Below, one piece after another: positions 45,801 to 55,039 of a DNA stretch of 64,000 nt. Below the pieces are notes generated by a model. It was given only the letters and a program-made list of their open reading frames with translations. It was not told the DNA's origin and did no database searches. The translations under genes were made by a program, and so were the position numbers. How positions within the stretch are numbered: the first letter of the stretch is position 1; every line of letters begins with the position of its first letter. The DNA lies in contig NZ_JAAXLS010000008.1 in NCBI RefSeq assembly GCF_012328925.1, forward strand, positions 1 through 64,000, given 5' to 3'. The DNA comes from Amycolatopsis acididurans. Its GTDB lineage: Bacteria > Actinomycetota > Actinomycetes > Mycobacteriales > Pseudonocardiaceae.

Positions 45801-47348
45801 CGCGAACAGCTGCGTGAAGTAGTCGAAGATCTGCCGCGGCCGCGCCGAGAGCGGAGCCAGCGGCGAGTCGTTGCCCATGGAGCCGATCGGTTCGGCGCCG
45901 GCGCGGGCCATCGGCTCGAGAAGGGTTTCCAGCTCCTCCTGCGTGTAGCCGAACGCCTGCTGCCGCCGCACCAGCGAAGAGTGCGTGGGCACCTCGCGCT
46001 CGCGCTCGGGCAGCTCCTCGAGCCGCACCAGCCCCGCGTCGACCCATTCGCCGTAGGGATGCTGCGCGGCCAGCTCGCCCTTGATCTCCTCGTCGTCGAT
46101 GATCCGGCCCTCGGCCGTGTCGACGAGGAACATCCGGCCGGGCTCCAGCCTGCCCTTGCGCACGATCGTGGACTGGTCCAGCTCCAGCACGCCGACCTCA
46201 CTGGCCAGCACGACGAGACCGTCCTCGGTGACCCAGTACCGGGCCGGGCGCAGGCCGTTGCGGTCGAGCACCGCGCCGATCTGCGTACCGTCGGTGAACG
46301 ACACCAGGGCGGGACCGTCCCACGGCTCCATCATCGTCGAGTGGAACTCGTAGAAGGCCCGGCGCGCCGGGTCCATCTCCTCGTGGTTCTCCCACGCCTC
46401 CGGGATCATCATCAGCACCGCGTGCGGCAGGCTGCGCCCGCCCAGGTGCAGCAGTTCGAGCACCTCGTCGAAGGTCGCCGAGTCGCTCGCGTCGCGCGTG
46501 ATGATCGGGTAGATCCGCTTGAGGTCACCGGGGATCAGGTCGGTGGCGAGCATCGACTCGCGCGCGTCCATCCAGTTCCGGTTGCCGCGCATGGTGTTGA
46601 TCTCGCCGTTGTGCGCGACATAGCGGTACGGGTGCGCCAGCGGCCACGACGGGAACGTGTTGGTGGAAAAGCGAGAGTGCACAAGCCCGATCGCGCTCGT
46701 GACACGCTGATCGGTCAGGTCCGGGAAGAACTTCTCGACCTGCGGCTCGGTGAGCATTCCCTTGTAGACGATGGTGCGCGCGGAAAGGCTGGGGAAGTAG
46801 ACGCCTTCGGGCTCCAGCGCGTGCTCGGCCCGCTTGCGCACGCAGAACGCGGCGCGCTCCAGCGCCAGGCCGGTCACGCCGGCCTCGCGGGAGGCGATGA
46901 ACAGCTGGGTGAAGTGCGGCATCGTCGTGGCCGCGGTGGGCCCGACGTGCTCGGTGTCGACCGGCAGCTCACGCCAGCCGAGGACGCGCATGCCCTCTTC
47001 GGCGGCGATGCGCTCGATGGCGCTCATGGCACGGCCGCGCGTCGTGTCGTCGGTGGGCAGGAACGCGGTGCCCACCGCGTAGCCACCCGCCTCGGGCAGG
47101 TCGAAGTCGACGACCTCGCGGTAGAACTCGTCCGGGACCTGGATGAGGATGCCGGCGCCGTCACCCGTCTCCGGTTCGGCCCCGCGTGCCCCACGGTGTT
47201 CGAGATTTCGCAGCGCGACAAGTGCCTTGCGCACGATCTCGTGATCTCGCCGTCCGGCGAGATCGGCGACGAAAGCGACACCGCAGGCATCGTGCTCGTA
47301 CTGCGGGTCGTAAAGCCCCTGGGGGTCACTCGGGCTGTGGCGGGTCAC
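42819..47348 (-). CDS. gltB: Glutamate synthase large subunit GltB
   Basis: A 1509-residue subunit of normal length. A 21-residue propeptide precedes the catalytic Cys22 in [14 protein letters not shown], the N-terminal nucleophile of the glutaminase. The central FMN/2-oxoglutarate domain shows [40 protein letters not shown] and the 3Fe-4S cluster region [20 protein letters not shown]. The C-terminal beta-helix ends with [23 protein letters not shown] 47348 is set by AGGAGG upstream; a longer frame to 47507 lacks family residues. A 480-bp leader region precedes it. Confidence 0.97.
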   Translation of the reverse strand: MTRHSPSDPQGLYDPQYEHDACGVAFVADLAGRRDHEIVRKALVALRNLEHRGARGAEPETGDGAGILIQVPDEFYREVVDFDLPEAGGYAVGTAFLPTDDTTRGRAMSAIERIAAEEGMRVLGWRELPVDTEHVGPTAATTMPHFTQLFIASREAGVTGLALERAAFCVRKRAEHALEPEGVYFPSLSARTIVYKGMLTEPQVEKFFPDLTDQRVTSAIGLVHSRFSTNTFPSWPLAHPYRYVAHNGEINTMRGNRNWMDARESMLATDLIPGDLKRIYPIITRDASDSATFDEVLELLHLGGRSLPHAVLMMIPEAWENHEEMDPARRAFYEFHSTMMEPWDGPALVSFTDGTQIGAVLDRNGLRPARYWVTEDGLVVLASEVGVLELDQSTIVRKGRLEPGRMFLVDTAEGRIIDDEEIKGELAAQHPYGEWVDAGLVRLEELPEREREVPTHSSLVRRQQAFGYTQEELETLLEPMARAGAEPIGSMGNDSPLAPLSARPRQIFDYFTQLFAQVTNPPLDAIREELVTSLGTQLGAEPNLLDAGPEHARKIVLPFPVLDNDELAKLVHINDDGDLPEFQAVTVHGLYEVHGGGKALVRRLDEICAEVSEAIEDGARLIVLSDRGVDADHAAIPSLLLTGAVHHHLVRQKTRTQVGLIVEAADAREVHHIALLIGYGVAAVNPYLAMATVEELAAQGKIPGVTPEQATRNLIKALGKGVRKTMSKMGVSTVASYTGAQIFEAIGLGADVIDTCFRGTTSRLGGVGFDTLADEVAQRHQHAFPRDGVRPAHRELETGADYQWRREGEAHLFNPHTVFKLQHSTRSGKYEIFKEYTRSVDEQAEKLMTLRGLFELKEGVRAPVPIEEVEPVSEIVKRFATGAISYGSISMEMHQTLAIAMNRLGGKSNTGEGGEDPERLYDPERRSAVKQVASGRFGVTSEYLVNADDIQIKMAQGAKPGEGGQLPGAKVYPWIAKTRFSTPGVGLISPPPHHDIYSIEDLAQLIHDLKNANPAARIHVKLVSEVGVGTVAAGVSKAHADVVLISGHDGGTGASPLSSIKHAGGPWELGLAETQQTLLANRLRDRIVVQTDGQLKTGRDVVIAALLGAEEFGFATAPLVVSGCIMMRVCHLDTCPVGVATQNPKLREKFSGKAEYVVNFFEFIAQEVREYLAALGFRSIAEAVGHAELLDKRRAVEHWKAAGLDLSPIFHVPELEPRAARHQVVAQDHGLDKALDNTLIQLAEGALSSGDKVRLELPVRNVNRTVGTMLGSELSKRWGGEGLPDDTIDVTFTGTAGQSFGAFIPRGITLRLYGDANDYVGKGLSGGRIVVRPPKEARFPAEEHIIAGNVICYGATAGEIFLRGKVGERFCVRNSGAVAVVEGVGDHGCEYMTGGRVVVLGSTGRNFAAGMSGGIAYVLDLSPMRVNREMVDLDPLDDEDTEFLRDAVERHYVETESAVAHALLADWDVAVERFGKVMPKDYKRVLQAQAAAERDGRDVNEAIMEAAHG

Positions 47349-47830
47349 GGCTGGCCGCCTCCTAAGGCGTCGGCGGTCGCAGGAAGTCACCCGTTCGTGC
47401 CAAGTCTGGTCGACGTGGCTAACGCAGTTGTCCCGGACCGCGATGGTCAGTCGAGAAGGGTTTCGGCGTGCGCCCGGCACTGGGCAGGCTGCGACGCCAG
47501 GCCACACTTCACTGGGTGGCCCTGTGGTGCGTGTAGTTGGCTCTATCCGGTTGTTCGGCGCGCGGCAACCACCCTCTGGTGGGGGCGTTGACGCGGCGCG
47601 CTTGTTACTCCCGGGTTCTCCGGGGTCTTATGACAGTAGTGTGAATTCGCTGTTATCGACATACGTCGACCGCCGCGCGTGGGAAATGCCACGCCGGAGT
47701 TGACTATCGCCCGTTCGGCGTTCCGCGCCGCGACGCAGTGGTTGACCAGGTCAAACGCACTTTTTGCGACTCGCCGTGATCGGTTCACCCAAGTGAGCGG
47801 TAGTGACCTAGGTGTTACCCAATTGTGGGG
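47349..47830. other. Long gene-free leader/promoter region upstream of gltB
   Basis: No protein-coding frame with convincing composition is seen in these 482 bp. Part of it is more AT-rich than the neighbourhood (about 47625-47665). It contains short inverted repeats: TCGAC-ATAC-GTCGA (47656-47669), TTGACC-A-GGTCAA (47742-47754) and the palindrome ACCTAGGT near 47807. These are candidate regulator sites for nitrogen control of gltBD, but no known box is clearly matched. Confidence 0.4.
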
Positions 47831-48106
47831 TCACGCAGCGGCCACGGGCACACTCCGCATGGTCATCAAGGCCGTTTTGCCCGTCTCCGTGAGCACCGCG
47901 GGTACCCGCTCGCCGGGGCGCCCGTCGCGCGCCGTGGCGATCAGCCCGAGGTTCGCGAGCCGGTGGGCACACGACTGGTCGCAGACCGCGAGTCCGTCGA
48001 TGAACAGGTCCGGTTCACGGCTGGACGTCAGCTCGGCCCGGCCGAGGGCCACGGCGCGAAGCGTGGCCTGTTCACGATGATTCAGTTCGGCATCATTGGC
48101 TTCCAT
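47831..48106 (-). CDS. Small winged-helix-like hypothetical protein, 91 aa
   Basis: A 91-residue protein from ATG 48106 with GGGAGG at ideal distance. The pattern NHREQATLRAVALGRAELTS, then CDQSCAHRLANLGLIATARD and LTETGKTALMT resembles a single winged-helix domain (helix, helix, wing with LTxxG), as in small MarR/PadR-like proteins, but I cannot name the family. No membrane segment. It is divergent from an MBL-fold hydrolase operon and may regulate it (inference). Confidence 0.65.
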   Translation of the reverse strand: MEANDAELNHREQATLRAVALGRAELTSSREPDLFIDGLAVCDQSCAHRLANLGLIATARDGRPGERVPAVLTETGKTALMTMRSVPVAAA

Positions 48107-48225
48107 CTCACGCCTCCCTTTCGGCGTGTCTCGATTAAAACCCGAGGTCACACGGATTTCCGGGAGATTGTGCGGTATGTCTCGCTTTTGGACGGGCGGC
48201 GTCCGGTAGGGCCGGTGATACTGGG

Positions 48226-49005
48226 GTGGTGGACGGACTGTTGATGCGTTTTCTGGGGCACTCGACAGTCCGGCTGGAGATCGCGGGCCGCATCGTGCTC
48301 ACCGATCCCGTCCTCACGCGACGCGTCGGCGGGCTCACCCGGGTCGCCGCCCCGCTGGAGCCACACACGTGGGCCGGGGCCGATCTCGTGCTCATCTCGC
48401 ATCTGCACGGTGATCATCTGCACCTGCCGTCGCTGCGCCTGCTCGGGCGAGACGTGCCGGTGGTGGTGCCGCGCGGGGCCGGGGCCTGGTTGCGGCGCCG
48501 GGGATTCTCGTGTGTGCGTGAGCTGGGCGTCGGCGAGCGGCTGATCGAGGACGGACTGACGGTCACGGCGCTGCACGCGGCGCATTCGGGACACCGTTGG
48601 GGTCCGCGGTTCACGCACGGCCCGCAGGCGCCGGCGACCGGGCACCTCATCGAGGCCGAGGGCGCCACCGTGTACGTCGCCGGGGACACCGATCTGCACG
48701 AGGGCATGTCCGATCTGTCCGAAGTGGACGTAGCGCTGCTGCCGGTGTGGGGCTGGGGGCCGAATCTCGGACCGGGCCACCTCGACCCGCAACGGGCGGC
48801 CGAGGCCGTCCGGCTCGTCCGGCCGAAGATCGCGGTACCGGTGCACTGGGGCACGCTGGCCGTGCCCGGCATCGCGCGCACCGCGCGGATGCGCCGCCTG
48901 CTCGCCGAGCCGCCGCACCGGTTCGCGGACGCCGCGGCCGGGGACACTCGGGTGCTCGTGACGCCGCCGGGCGAAGAGGTCGCGCTGTCCGAGGTGAGCC
49001 GGTGA
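48226..49005 (+). CDS. MBL-fold metal-dependent hydrolase
   Basis: A 259-residue metallo-beta-lactamase-fold protein related to the UlaG/YcbX-like group. MRFLGHSTVRLEIAGRIVLT leads into DPVL. The metal motif is SHLHGDHLHLPSL (HxHxDH), with the later ligands His in ALHAAHSGH, Asp in YVAGDTDLH and His in VPVHWGT. It should bind two metals and hydrolyse a phosphodiester, lactone or similar bond. GTG 48226 or the ATG at 48244 may start it; a GATACT box at 48217-48222 favours a leaderless message. Its stop overlaps the next gene (GTGA). Confidence 0.82.
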   Translation: MVDGLLMRFLGHSTVRLEIAGRIVLTDPVLTRRVGGLTRVAAPLEPHTWAGADLVLISHLHGDHLHLPSLRLLGRDVPVVVPRGAGAWLRRRGFSCVRELGVGERLIEDGLTVTALHAAHSGHRWGPRFTHGPQAPATGHLIEAEGATVYVAGDTDLHEGMSDLSEVDVALLPVWGWGPNLGPGHLDPQRAAEAVRLVRPKIAVPVHWGTLAVPGIARTARMRRLLAEPPHRFADAAAGDTRVLVTPPGEEVALSEVSR

Positions 49006-49598
49006 CGCTGTCGCTCGACTGGTCCGACGCCTCCGCGATCGGTTATCCCACCCTGTTTCTGGGCGTGCTGATCGGCTCGGTCGTGCCGATCGTGCCCACC
49101 GGCGCGCTCGTCGGGGCGGCCGCCGCGGTCGCGATGACCACCGCGCACCTGTCGCTGCCACTGGTGTTGTTGCTGGCTGTGCTGGGCGCGGGCATCGGCG
49201 ACCTGACGACGTTCGCGGTCGCACGGCTCGGCAGCGACGCGGCCGTGCGGTGGCTGGCGCGCGGACAGAAACCGGAACGGCTCGCCAACGCGCAGGCGCG
49301 GTTCGAACGGCAGGGCTGGCAGCTCGTGGTCGTGGGCCGCCTGATTCCGGCCGGGCGCATCCCGGTGTTGCTCGCGGCGGGCGCGGTGGCCTACCCGTGG
49401 CGGCGGCTGCTGCCCGCCACGCTCGCGGCGTGTGCCTTGTGGGCGGTCGCGTACGCCCTGCTCGGAGTGGTGAGCGGCGGTATCTTCGACTCGCCGCTGA
49501 TCGCCACGCTACTGGCCGCCGTGCTGGTGCTCGTGGTGACCGGCGTGGTGAATCTGGTGGCGCGCCGGCGCCGGGAGAAAGCGAAAGTAAGTAGATGA
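49002..49598 (+). CDS. DedA/SNARE-associated family membrane protein
   Basis: A 198-residue membrane protein with four to five hydrophobic segments. It has the re-entrant-loop signatures PIVPTGALVGAAAA and GRLIPAGRIPVLLAAGA, the latter containing the conserved basic residue of DedA proteins. DedA proteins help recycle lipid carriers or maintain proton-motive force. It starts on the stop of the MBL hydrolase and its stop overlaps the next gene, giving a coupled three-gene operon. Confidence 0.82.
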   Translation: MTLSLDWSDASAIGYPTLFLGVLIGSVVPIVPTGALVGAAAAVAMTTAHLSLPLVLLLAVLGAGIGDLTTFAVARLGSDAAVRWLARGQKPERLANAQARFERQGWQLVVVGRLIPAGRIPVLLAAGAVAYPWRRLLPATLAACALWAVAYALLGVVSGGIFDSPLIATLLAAVLVLVVTGVVNLVARRRREKAKVSR

Positions 49599-51613
49599 CG
49601 GAAGCGGAGCGAGGACGGCTCCTGCGGCGCGGGCGGACGATCGCCCGCGTCGCGTTCGTGTGGTTGACGGTCGCGTTCGCGTTGCGGGGCCTCGATGTGT
49701 GGCTCGACGGCTTCGCGATGCCGCAGTGGTGGCAGCCGATCGTGTGCGCGCTGGTGCTGGGCCTGCTGACCAGTGTGGTGTGGCCGCTGGTGTTGCGGAT
49801 CGCGTTGCCGATCGCGTTGTTCACGCTGGGGATCGGGAGTTTCCTGCTGCTGGGCGCGGGCGCGCTGGCCGCGCTCTGGGCGGTGCCGGGTGTCGAGGTC
49901 GACGGGCTGCGCACGGCGGTGCTGGTCGTGCTCGGGATTTCCGTGGTGAACGCGTTGGTCAGCAGCGTGCTGGCGATCGACGAGGACGAGATCTTCTTCC
50001 GGCGCGCGGTGCGGCGCAGCAGGCGTTCCCCGGACTGGGACGGTGACCTGCCGCCGGGTGTGATCTTCCTGCAGGTCGACGGGCTCGGCTACGACGTCGT
50101 GCGGCGCGCGGTGCGGGACGGCGACATGCCGACGCTGGCCAAGTGGCTGGCGCGGGACAGCCACAAGCTCGGCAAGTGGCATACCGACTGGAGTTCGCAG
50201 ACCGGTGCCAGCGTCGCGGGCATCCTGCACGGGTCCAATCACGACATCCTCGGCTTCCGTTGGTACGAAAAGGATCGCGACCACGTGATGGCGTGCGCGC
50301 ATCCCAAGGACGCGGTGGAGATCGAGCGGCGGCACTCCGACGGCCGGGGGCTGCTGGCCGTGGACGGCGCGAGCCACGGCAACCTGTTCACCGGCGACGC
50401 GCCGCACTACAGCCTCACGATGAGCGCGGTTTCGGTGTTGCTGCCCAAGGGTCTGCGCCGGCGCAGCAGGGACAAGGTCGGCACCGGGTACTACGCGTAC
50501 TTCGCCAACCCGGTCAACGCGGTGCACACCCTGGCCTCGGCGCTGACCGACGTCGGGCGTGAGCTGGCCGCGGCCGCGAAGCAGCGGCGGGCCGGGGTGC
50601 GGCCACGGGTGAAGCGCGGCGGCATATATCCGCTGGCGCGGCCGGGCACCACGGTCATCGCGCGGGATGTCGTCGTCTCGGCGGTGCTGGAGGACATGCT
50701 CGACGGGCGGCCGGTCGTGTACGCGGATTTCCTGGGCTACGACGAGGTCGCGCACCATTCCGGCATCGAACGTTTCGACACGCTCGCCGTACTGCGTGCG
50801 ATCGACCAGCAGATCGGGCGCCTGCATCGCGCGAGCCGCCTCGCGCCACGCCGGTACCACCTGGTTGTGCTCTCCGATCACGGGCAGACGCAGGGCTGGG
50901 CGTTCGCGGACCGCTTCGGTGAGTCGATCGAGGAGCTGGTCGGGCGGTTGTGCGGTGGTCCGGATCCCGAGGTGGAGGGCGGCGGGCCGATCGCGCAGCG
51001 GCTGCGGGCGCGGGCGCTGCGGCCGAGCACCCAGATCGAGCACCGCAGGCACAGCGACAGCACGACACCGGAGGTGACCAGGGTCGCGCCGGGCGTGGTG
51101 GTGACGGTGTCCGGGCATCTGGCGATGGTGTCGTTCACCGAGTTCGACGGCAGGGTGAAACTGGAGACGATCGAGCGGGAGCATCCCGGTCTGCTGCCCG
51201 CGCTGGTGGATCACCCCGGCGTCGGGTTCATGCTGGTGCACAGCGCGGAGTTCGGCCCGGTCGTCCTGGGCCGCGACGGCGTGCACCGCCTGGCGACGGG
51301 CGTGATCATCGGCGAGGATCCGCTGGCGGGCTACAGCCCGCACGCGGTCGAGCTGATCAAGCGCGCGGACACCTTCCCGCACTGCGCCGACGTCATGATC
51401 AACAGCCGCTACGACCCGGAAACCGATGAGGCCTCCCCGTTCGAGCCGCACGTCGGTTCCCACGGCGCGTTCGGCGGTCCGCAGGAGCGCGGCTTCCTGA
51501 TCTACCCACGTGATTTCGAGCCCCCGGGCGAGCCGGTCGGCGCGGAGGCACTGCACAAGTTGTTCAGGCTGTGGCTGACCAAGCTGGGCCACCCGGAGCC
51601 TGCCGACCGGTGA
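49595..51613 (+). CDS. Membrane-anchored alkaline-phosphatase-superfamily phosphodiesterase with holin-like N-terminus
   Basis: A 672-residue protein. Residues 1-135 contain four hydrophobic helices (like the phage-holin/Mycobacterial 4TMS domain), and the rest is a phosphodiesterase/nucleotide-pyrophosphatase-like domain. The metal and nucleophile motifs are IFLQVDGLGYDVV, WSSQTGASVAGILHG (Thr/Ser nucleophile), DFLGYDEVAHHSG and VVLSDHGQTQG, so the two-metal site seems complete. It probably cleaves a phosphate ester at the membrane; the substrate is unknown. It starts on the stop of the DedA gene, and the three products may act on one lipid-linked phosphate (inference). Confidence 0.82.
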   Translation: MTEAERGRLLRRGRTIARVAFVWLTVAFALRGLDVWLDGFAMPQWWQPIVCALVLGLLTSVVWPLVLRIALPIALFTLGIGSFLLLGAGALAALWAVPGVEVDGLRTAVLVVLGISVVNALVSSVLAIDEDEIFFRRAVRRSRRSPDWDGDLPPGVIFLQVDGLGYDVVRRAVRDGDMPTLAKWLARDSHKLGKWHTDWSSQTGASVAGILHGSNHDILGFRWYEKDRDHVMACAHPKDAVEIERRHSDGRGLLAVDGASHGNLFTGDAPHYSLTMSAVSVLLPKGLRRRSRDKVGTGYYAYFANPVNAVHTLASALTDVGRELAAAAKQRRAGVRPRVKRGGIYPLARPGTTVIARDVVVSAVLEDMLDGRPVVYADFLGYDEVAHHSGIERFDTLAVLRAIDQQIGRLHRASRLAPRRYHLVVLSDHGQTQGWAFADRFGESIEELVGRLCGGPDPEVEGGGPIAQRLRARALRPSTQIEHRRHSDSTTPEVTRVAPGVVVTVSGHLAMVSFTEFDGRVKLETIEREHPGLLPALVDHPGVGFMLVHSAEFGPVVLGRDGVHRLATGVIIGEDPLAGYSPHAVELIKRADTFPHCADVMINSRYDPETDEASPFEPHVGSHGAFGGPQERGFLIYPRDFEPPGEPVGAEALHKLFRLWLTKLGHPEPADR

Positions 51614-51614
51614 C

Positions 51615-52865
51615 CTACGTGCGCATCACGTGAAGCGTGTTGCGCCGGGGTCGGCCAGTCGGGTCGATGTGGGCGGGTGGGATGTACCAGGGGTGGCCGT
51701 GGATCATGTGGATTCGCCAGTCGGTGCGGTGCAGCAGGTGGTGATGATGGCTGCACAGCAGGGTGAGGTTCGCCAGCGAGGTGGGCCCGCCGTGGGCCCA
51801 GGGGATGACGTGATGAGCTTCGGTCCATTTGGCCTTGCGGGCGCAGGAGGGGAATGTGCAGCCCTTGTCCCGCCGGATCAGCGCGCGCCGGATGCGCCTG
51901 GGCACGACCCGGGTGGCGCGGCCGACGTCCAGGGTCTCGCTCTTCGATCCCAGCACCACCGGCACGACCTTGGCATCGCAGGCCAGGCGGCGGATCTGGG
52001 CGGCGGACAGCATCTCGTGACGGTCCAGCAGCCCATGCCCCAGCCCCGATCGCAGCTGATCGAGGGTGACACTGACCAGCAGCGTGGCCGGCTCACCGGC
52101 TTCGGTGGGAACGTCCGGGCACCGCGCGGCCAGCCGGAGCACCTCGGCGAAGGCGTCACCGCGACGCTCGGCGGGGCTCCGCAGGTCCGGGCCGTCCGCA
52201 CCGGCGCGGGGTTCGGTCAGCGGGGACAGCAGGGCCGTGAGCAGGGCACCGGTCTCCGCGTCGAGGTCGAAGGAGCCCGCCACACCGCCGCCGTGCCGTT
52301 CGGAGATGTCCAGCCGCCGCCGGGGCAGCGCTGCATCCTCGTCACGAGGCGGATCGCCGTCGGGGTCGAGACGCTGCCGGATCTCGCGGCCCAGGCGCGC
52401 CACGATCCGCGGTTCGCTTACAACGGCCGCCTCGCACAGGATCTTCTCCGCCATGACGCGGTCCTCGATCGAGGCCGCCGGCGGGAGTGCCCGCACCGCC
52501 GCGTGGATGGCCTCGACGTGCTCCGGGACGATCACGCCGTCGGCGAGCGCGTCGGCGACCACCGGTAGCTCCGCCTCGGTCCGCGCCCCGGACGCCGCCA
52601 CCCGTGGATTCAGCTGCCGGGCATGCGTCACCATCCGGCGCGCATCGGCCGGGTTGACGGCGAACATTTCCCGCACCAGCGCCGCGACATCCCGATACCC
52701 GCGCGCCACCGCCACACCGCGCACGTCGATCTCCGCGATCAGCCGCAGCTGGTCACGATAGGCCCGGCGCCGCTCGATTTCCCTGTCCCGCAACGCATCC
52801 AGCAACTCCGCGTCGGACAGTGCCGACACGGAGTTGCTGCATGCGAAGACGGGAGCGGTGGTCAC
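51615..52865 (-). CDS. DUF222 HNH endonuclease-like protein (13E12 type)
   Basis: A 416-residue protein with an N-terminal DUF222 region (AYRDQLRLIAEIDVRGVAVA; RGYRDVAALVREMFAVNPAD) and a C-terminal HNH domain. The HNH reads CTFPSCARKAKWTEAHHVIP, GGPTSLANLTLLCSHHHHLLH, with both Cys and His ligands. These genes are multi-copy in mycobacteria and relatives; their role is unsettled. GTG 52865 is used. A LexA-like SOS box is 20 bp upstream. Its stop is 1 bp from the convergent phosphodiesterase stop. Confidence 0.9.
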   Translation of the reverse strand: MTTAPVFACSNSVSALSDAELLDALRDREIERRRAYRDQLRLIAEIDVRGVAVARGYRDVAALVREMFAVNPADARRMVTHARQLNPRVAASGARTEAELPVVADALADGVIVPEHVEAIHAAVRALPPAASIEDRVMAEKILCEAAVVSEPRIVARLGREIRQRLDPDGDPPRDEDAALPRRRLDISERHGGGVAGSFDLDAETGALLTALLSPLTEPRAGADGPDLRSPAERRGDAFAEVLRLAARCPDVPTEAGEPATLLVSVTLDQLRSGLGHGLLDRHEMLSAAQIRRLACDAKVVPVVLGSKSETLDVGRATRVVPRRIRRALIRRDKGCTFPSCARKAKWTEAHHVIPWAHGGPTSLANLTLLCSHHHHLLHRTDWRIHMIHGHPWYIPPAHIDPTGRPRRNTLHVMRT

Positions 52866-52885
52866 GCATTCAGCTTAGCCGAGAA

Positions 52886-52901
52886 TCGAACGTATGTTTT
52901 A
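52886..52901 (-). promoter_or_regulatory. LexA-like SOS box upstream of the DUF222-HNH gene
   Basis: TCGAACGTATGTTTTA matches the actinobacterial SOS box TCGAAC-N4-GTTCGA at 10 of 12 fixed positions, the left half perfectly. It is 20 bp before the HNH start. In Mycobacterium tuberculosis several 13E12/DUF222 genes belong to the LexA regulon (established), which supports the call. Confidence 0.6.
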
Positions 52902-52942
52902 ACTCGTTTGGTTGGAATGGTTATTCGCGGCGATGTATTCGC

Positions 52943-53728
52943 TCAGGGTGCGAAAACCGCCGTCACTCCGCCCAGCGGCCCCATGTTCGCGAACACCGTG
53001 TCGCCCGGCTTGACCGGGAACGCCCGCGTCATCGACCCCGGCAGCACCACGTGCCCCGGCTCCAGATCGATTCCCAACGGCCCGATCGTGTTGGCCAGCC
53101 AGACCAGAGCGTTGATCGGCGAACCCAGCACCGCGCCACCCGCGCCGGTGGCGACCATCTCGGCACCCAATTGCAGGGTGCAGCCCACCAGCCGCAGGTC
53201 CACTTCGGACAGTTGAGTCGGCTTGCTGCCCAGCACGACACCGCCGGAGGAGGCGTTGTCGGCGATGGTGTCCACGATGGAGATCTTCCAGTCCGTGATG
53301 CGCGAGTCGACGATCTCCAGCGCCGGGACGACGAAATCCACGGCACGGATCGCCTCGGCGACCGTCACGCCGGGGCCGGACAGGCGCCGGCCGAGGACGA
53401 ACGCGATCTCCGGCTCGATCCTCGGCTGCAGGAACTTGTCAGCGGGAATCGGGTGGTGCTCCAGGTGGAACATGCCCGCGAGCAGGTGCCCGTAGTCGGG
53501 CTGGTCGACGCCCATCTGCTGCTGCATCGCCTTGGAGGCGAGCCCGACCTTGTGCCCCTTGACGATGTCGCCGTCGCCGACCCAGGTTCGCACCTGCTCC
53601 TGCTGGATCCGGTAGGCATCGGTGATCGTCGCCTCGGGATAGGTCTCGATCAGTGGGGCGGTCGGCTCGCCCTTGGAGTAGGCGAGCAGCAACCGCGCGG
53701 CCGCCTCCTGCACCGCTGTCTGTTCCAT
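52943..53728 (-). CDS. 2-keto-4-pentenoate hydratase (MhpD/HsaE-like)
   Basis: A 261-residue member of the fumarylacetoacetate-hydrolase fold. IVKGHKVGLASKAMQQQMGV, the metal-binding PRIEPEIAFVLGR (two Glu) and VVPALEIVDSRITDW match the 2-hydroxypenta-2,4-dienoate hydratases that act after meta-cleavage of aromatic or steroid rings. The companion aldolase and dehydrogenase are not here. It is 63 bp after a Liv-type binding-protein gene on the same strand and may be the last gene of that operon. ATG 53728 gives the usual length. Confidence 0.85.
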   Translation of the reverse strand: MEQTAVQEAAARLLLAYSKGEPTAPLIETYPEATITDAYRIQQEQVRTWVGDGDIVKGHKVGLASKAMQQQMGVDQPDYGHLLAGMFHLEHHPIPADKFLQPRIEPEIAFVLGRRLSGPGVTVAEAIRAVDFVVPALEIVDSRITDWKISIVDTIADNASSGGVVLGSKPTQLSEVDLRLVGCTLQLGAEMVATGAGGAVLGSPINALVWLANTIGPLGIDLEPGHVVLPGSMTRAFPVKPGDTVFANMGPLGGVTAVFAP

Positions 53729-53791
53729 GCTCTGCACTCTTGCCGCGCGGGACGGCGGACGCAAGCCCGCCGTCCCGCTCACCGGCACGGC

Positions 53792-55039
53792 TCACTTCTG
53801 GTGCGGAGCCACGTACGAGGCCGCGTCCGGGGCCTCGAACAGCGGCTTCACGTACTTCACGCCGCCTTCGACACTCGCGTCAGGCTGTGCCACGTAGACC
53901 TGCCGCGTCGCCGGCGCGCCCGGCTTGGAGAAGTCCAGCGCGGCGACCAGGTTGCCGGTGTCGGCCGACGTGGTCTGCTGCAGCGCCTTCAGCACGCCGT
54001 CCCGGGTCAGGTCCTTGTTGTCGCAGGCCTTCTTGAGCACGGTGCCCCACACCTCGGCGACCGCGTAGCCGTACGGCGTCCCGGCGTTCGGCGGCTCGGG
54101 GTAGTTGGCGGCCTTGTACTTCGCCGCGACCTGCTGTTCCTTCGGGATGTCGGCCGAGTACGGCACGCTGCTCGCCACGACGTAGAGCTTGTCGAGGGCG
54201 TTCGCGGCCGGGCTCTTGAGCAGCACCGGGTCGTAGGTCGGGTTGTTGCCCAGCACCGGCACGTTCAGCCCGAGCGCCTTGTTCGCCGCCATCACCGAAC
54301 CGGTCTGCGCCGGCGTGGTGGTCAGCATGATCGCCTTGACACCCTGGCCACGCAGGCCGGTCACGATGTTGGTCAGGTCGGTGTCGGTCGAGGTGATCTT
54401 GACTTCCTTGAGCTGCAGGTTGTGCTTCTGCGCGTAGTACCGCGAACCACGCAGGCCGTTGGCGCCGTACTCACCGTCGATGTAGATGTGCCCGACCGTG
54501 TCACCGTCCTTGATCATGCCCTGGTCCTGCAGGTAGGACATGCCGTCGATCATCTCGACGTCGTAGGTGGTGCCGACGATCATGATGTAGGGGTTGTCCA
54601 GCAGTTCCGAGGACCAGGACGCGGGCGTGGTGGTCAGCTTGTCCGACTGGAGGTTGCCCTTCAGCGCCGCGGTGATCGGCGAGCCGACCAGCTGCACCAT
54701 GCCGAGGATCTTGGGCTCCAGCTGCGGGTACAGCGTCTTGGCCGTTTCCGCCTGGTAGCCGTGGTCCACGACCTCGAGCCGCAGTTTGCGGCCGCAGATG
54801 CCGCCCGTGGCGTTGATGTCGTTGACCCACAACTGGTTGCCGTGCGTAATGCCGATCGAGAGGTTCTTGAACGGTCCGCTCAGGTCGCTCATCACGCCGA
54901 GCACGATCTCCGACGCGGTGACGCCGACGTCGGTCTTGACGCCGGAGGCGTCCGATCCCGACGAACCCGAGTTGTTCGCCTTGGTACTGCACGCGGCCAG
55001 CGCCAGCACGACGCAGAGCGCGAGGGAAAGTCGCCTCAT
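53792..55039 (-). CDS. Liv-type ABC transporter substrate-binding lipoprotein
   Basis: A 415-residue periplasmic-binding-protein type I lipoprotein: signal MRRLSLALCVVLALAACSTK with lipobox LAAC, a Ser/Gly linker, then the two-lobed domain starting EIVLGVMSDLSGPFKNLSIG. LRLEVVDHGYQAETAKTLYP and GYAVAEVWGTVLKKACDNKD are typical of branched-chain amino acid/amide-type binding proteins. The ligand may be an amino acid, urea or an aromatic acid. ATG 55039 overlaps the livM stop and has AGGAAGGA upstream. Confidence 0.9.
   Translation of the reverse strand: MRRLSLALCVVLALAACSTKANNSGSSGSDASGVKTDVGVTASEIVLGVMSDLSGPFKNLSIGITHGNQLWVNDINATGGICGRKLRLEVVDHGYQAETAKTLYPQLEPKILGMVQLVGSPITAALKGNLQSDKLTTTPASWSSELLDNPYIMIVGTTYDVEMIDGMSYLQDQGMIKDGDTVGHIYIDGEYGANGLRGSRYYAQKHNLQLKEVKITSTDTDLTNIVTGLRGQGVKAIMLTTTPAQTGSVMAANKALGLNVPVLGNNPTYDPVLLKSPAANALDKLYVVASSVPYSADIPKEQQVAAKYKAANYPEPPNAGTPYGYAVAEVWGTVLKKACDNKDLTRDGVLKALQQTTSADTGNLVAALDFSKPGAPATRQVYVAQPDASVEGGVKYVKPLFEAPDAASYVAPHQK

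Noticed and set aside
42762..47591. A 1609-codon open frame on the plus strand opposite gltB
   Set aside because: Its product is Arg/His/Gly-rich low-complexity sequence without any family motif, while the minus strand reads as complete GltB and the start of GltD. Long antisense frames are expected at this GC content.
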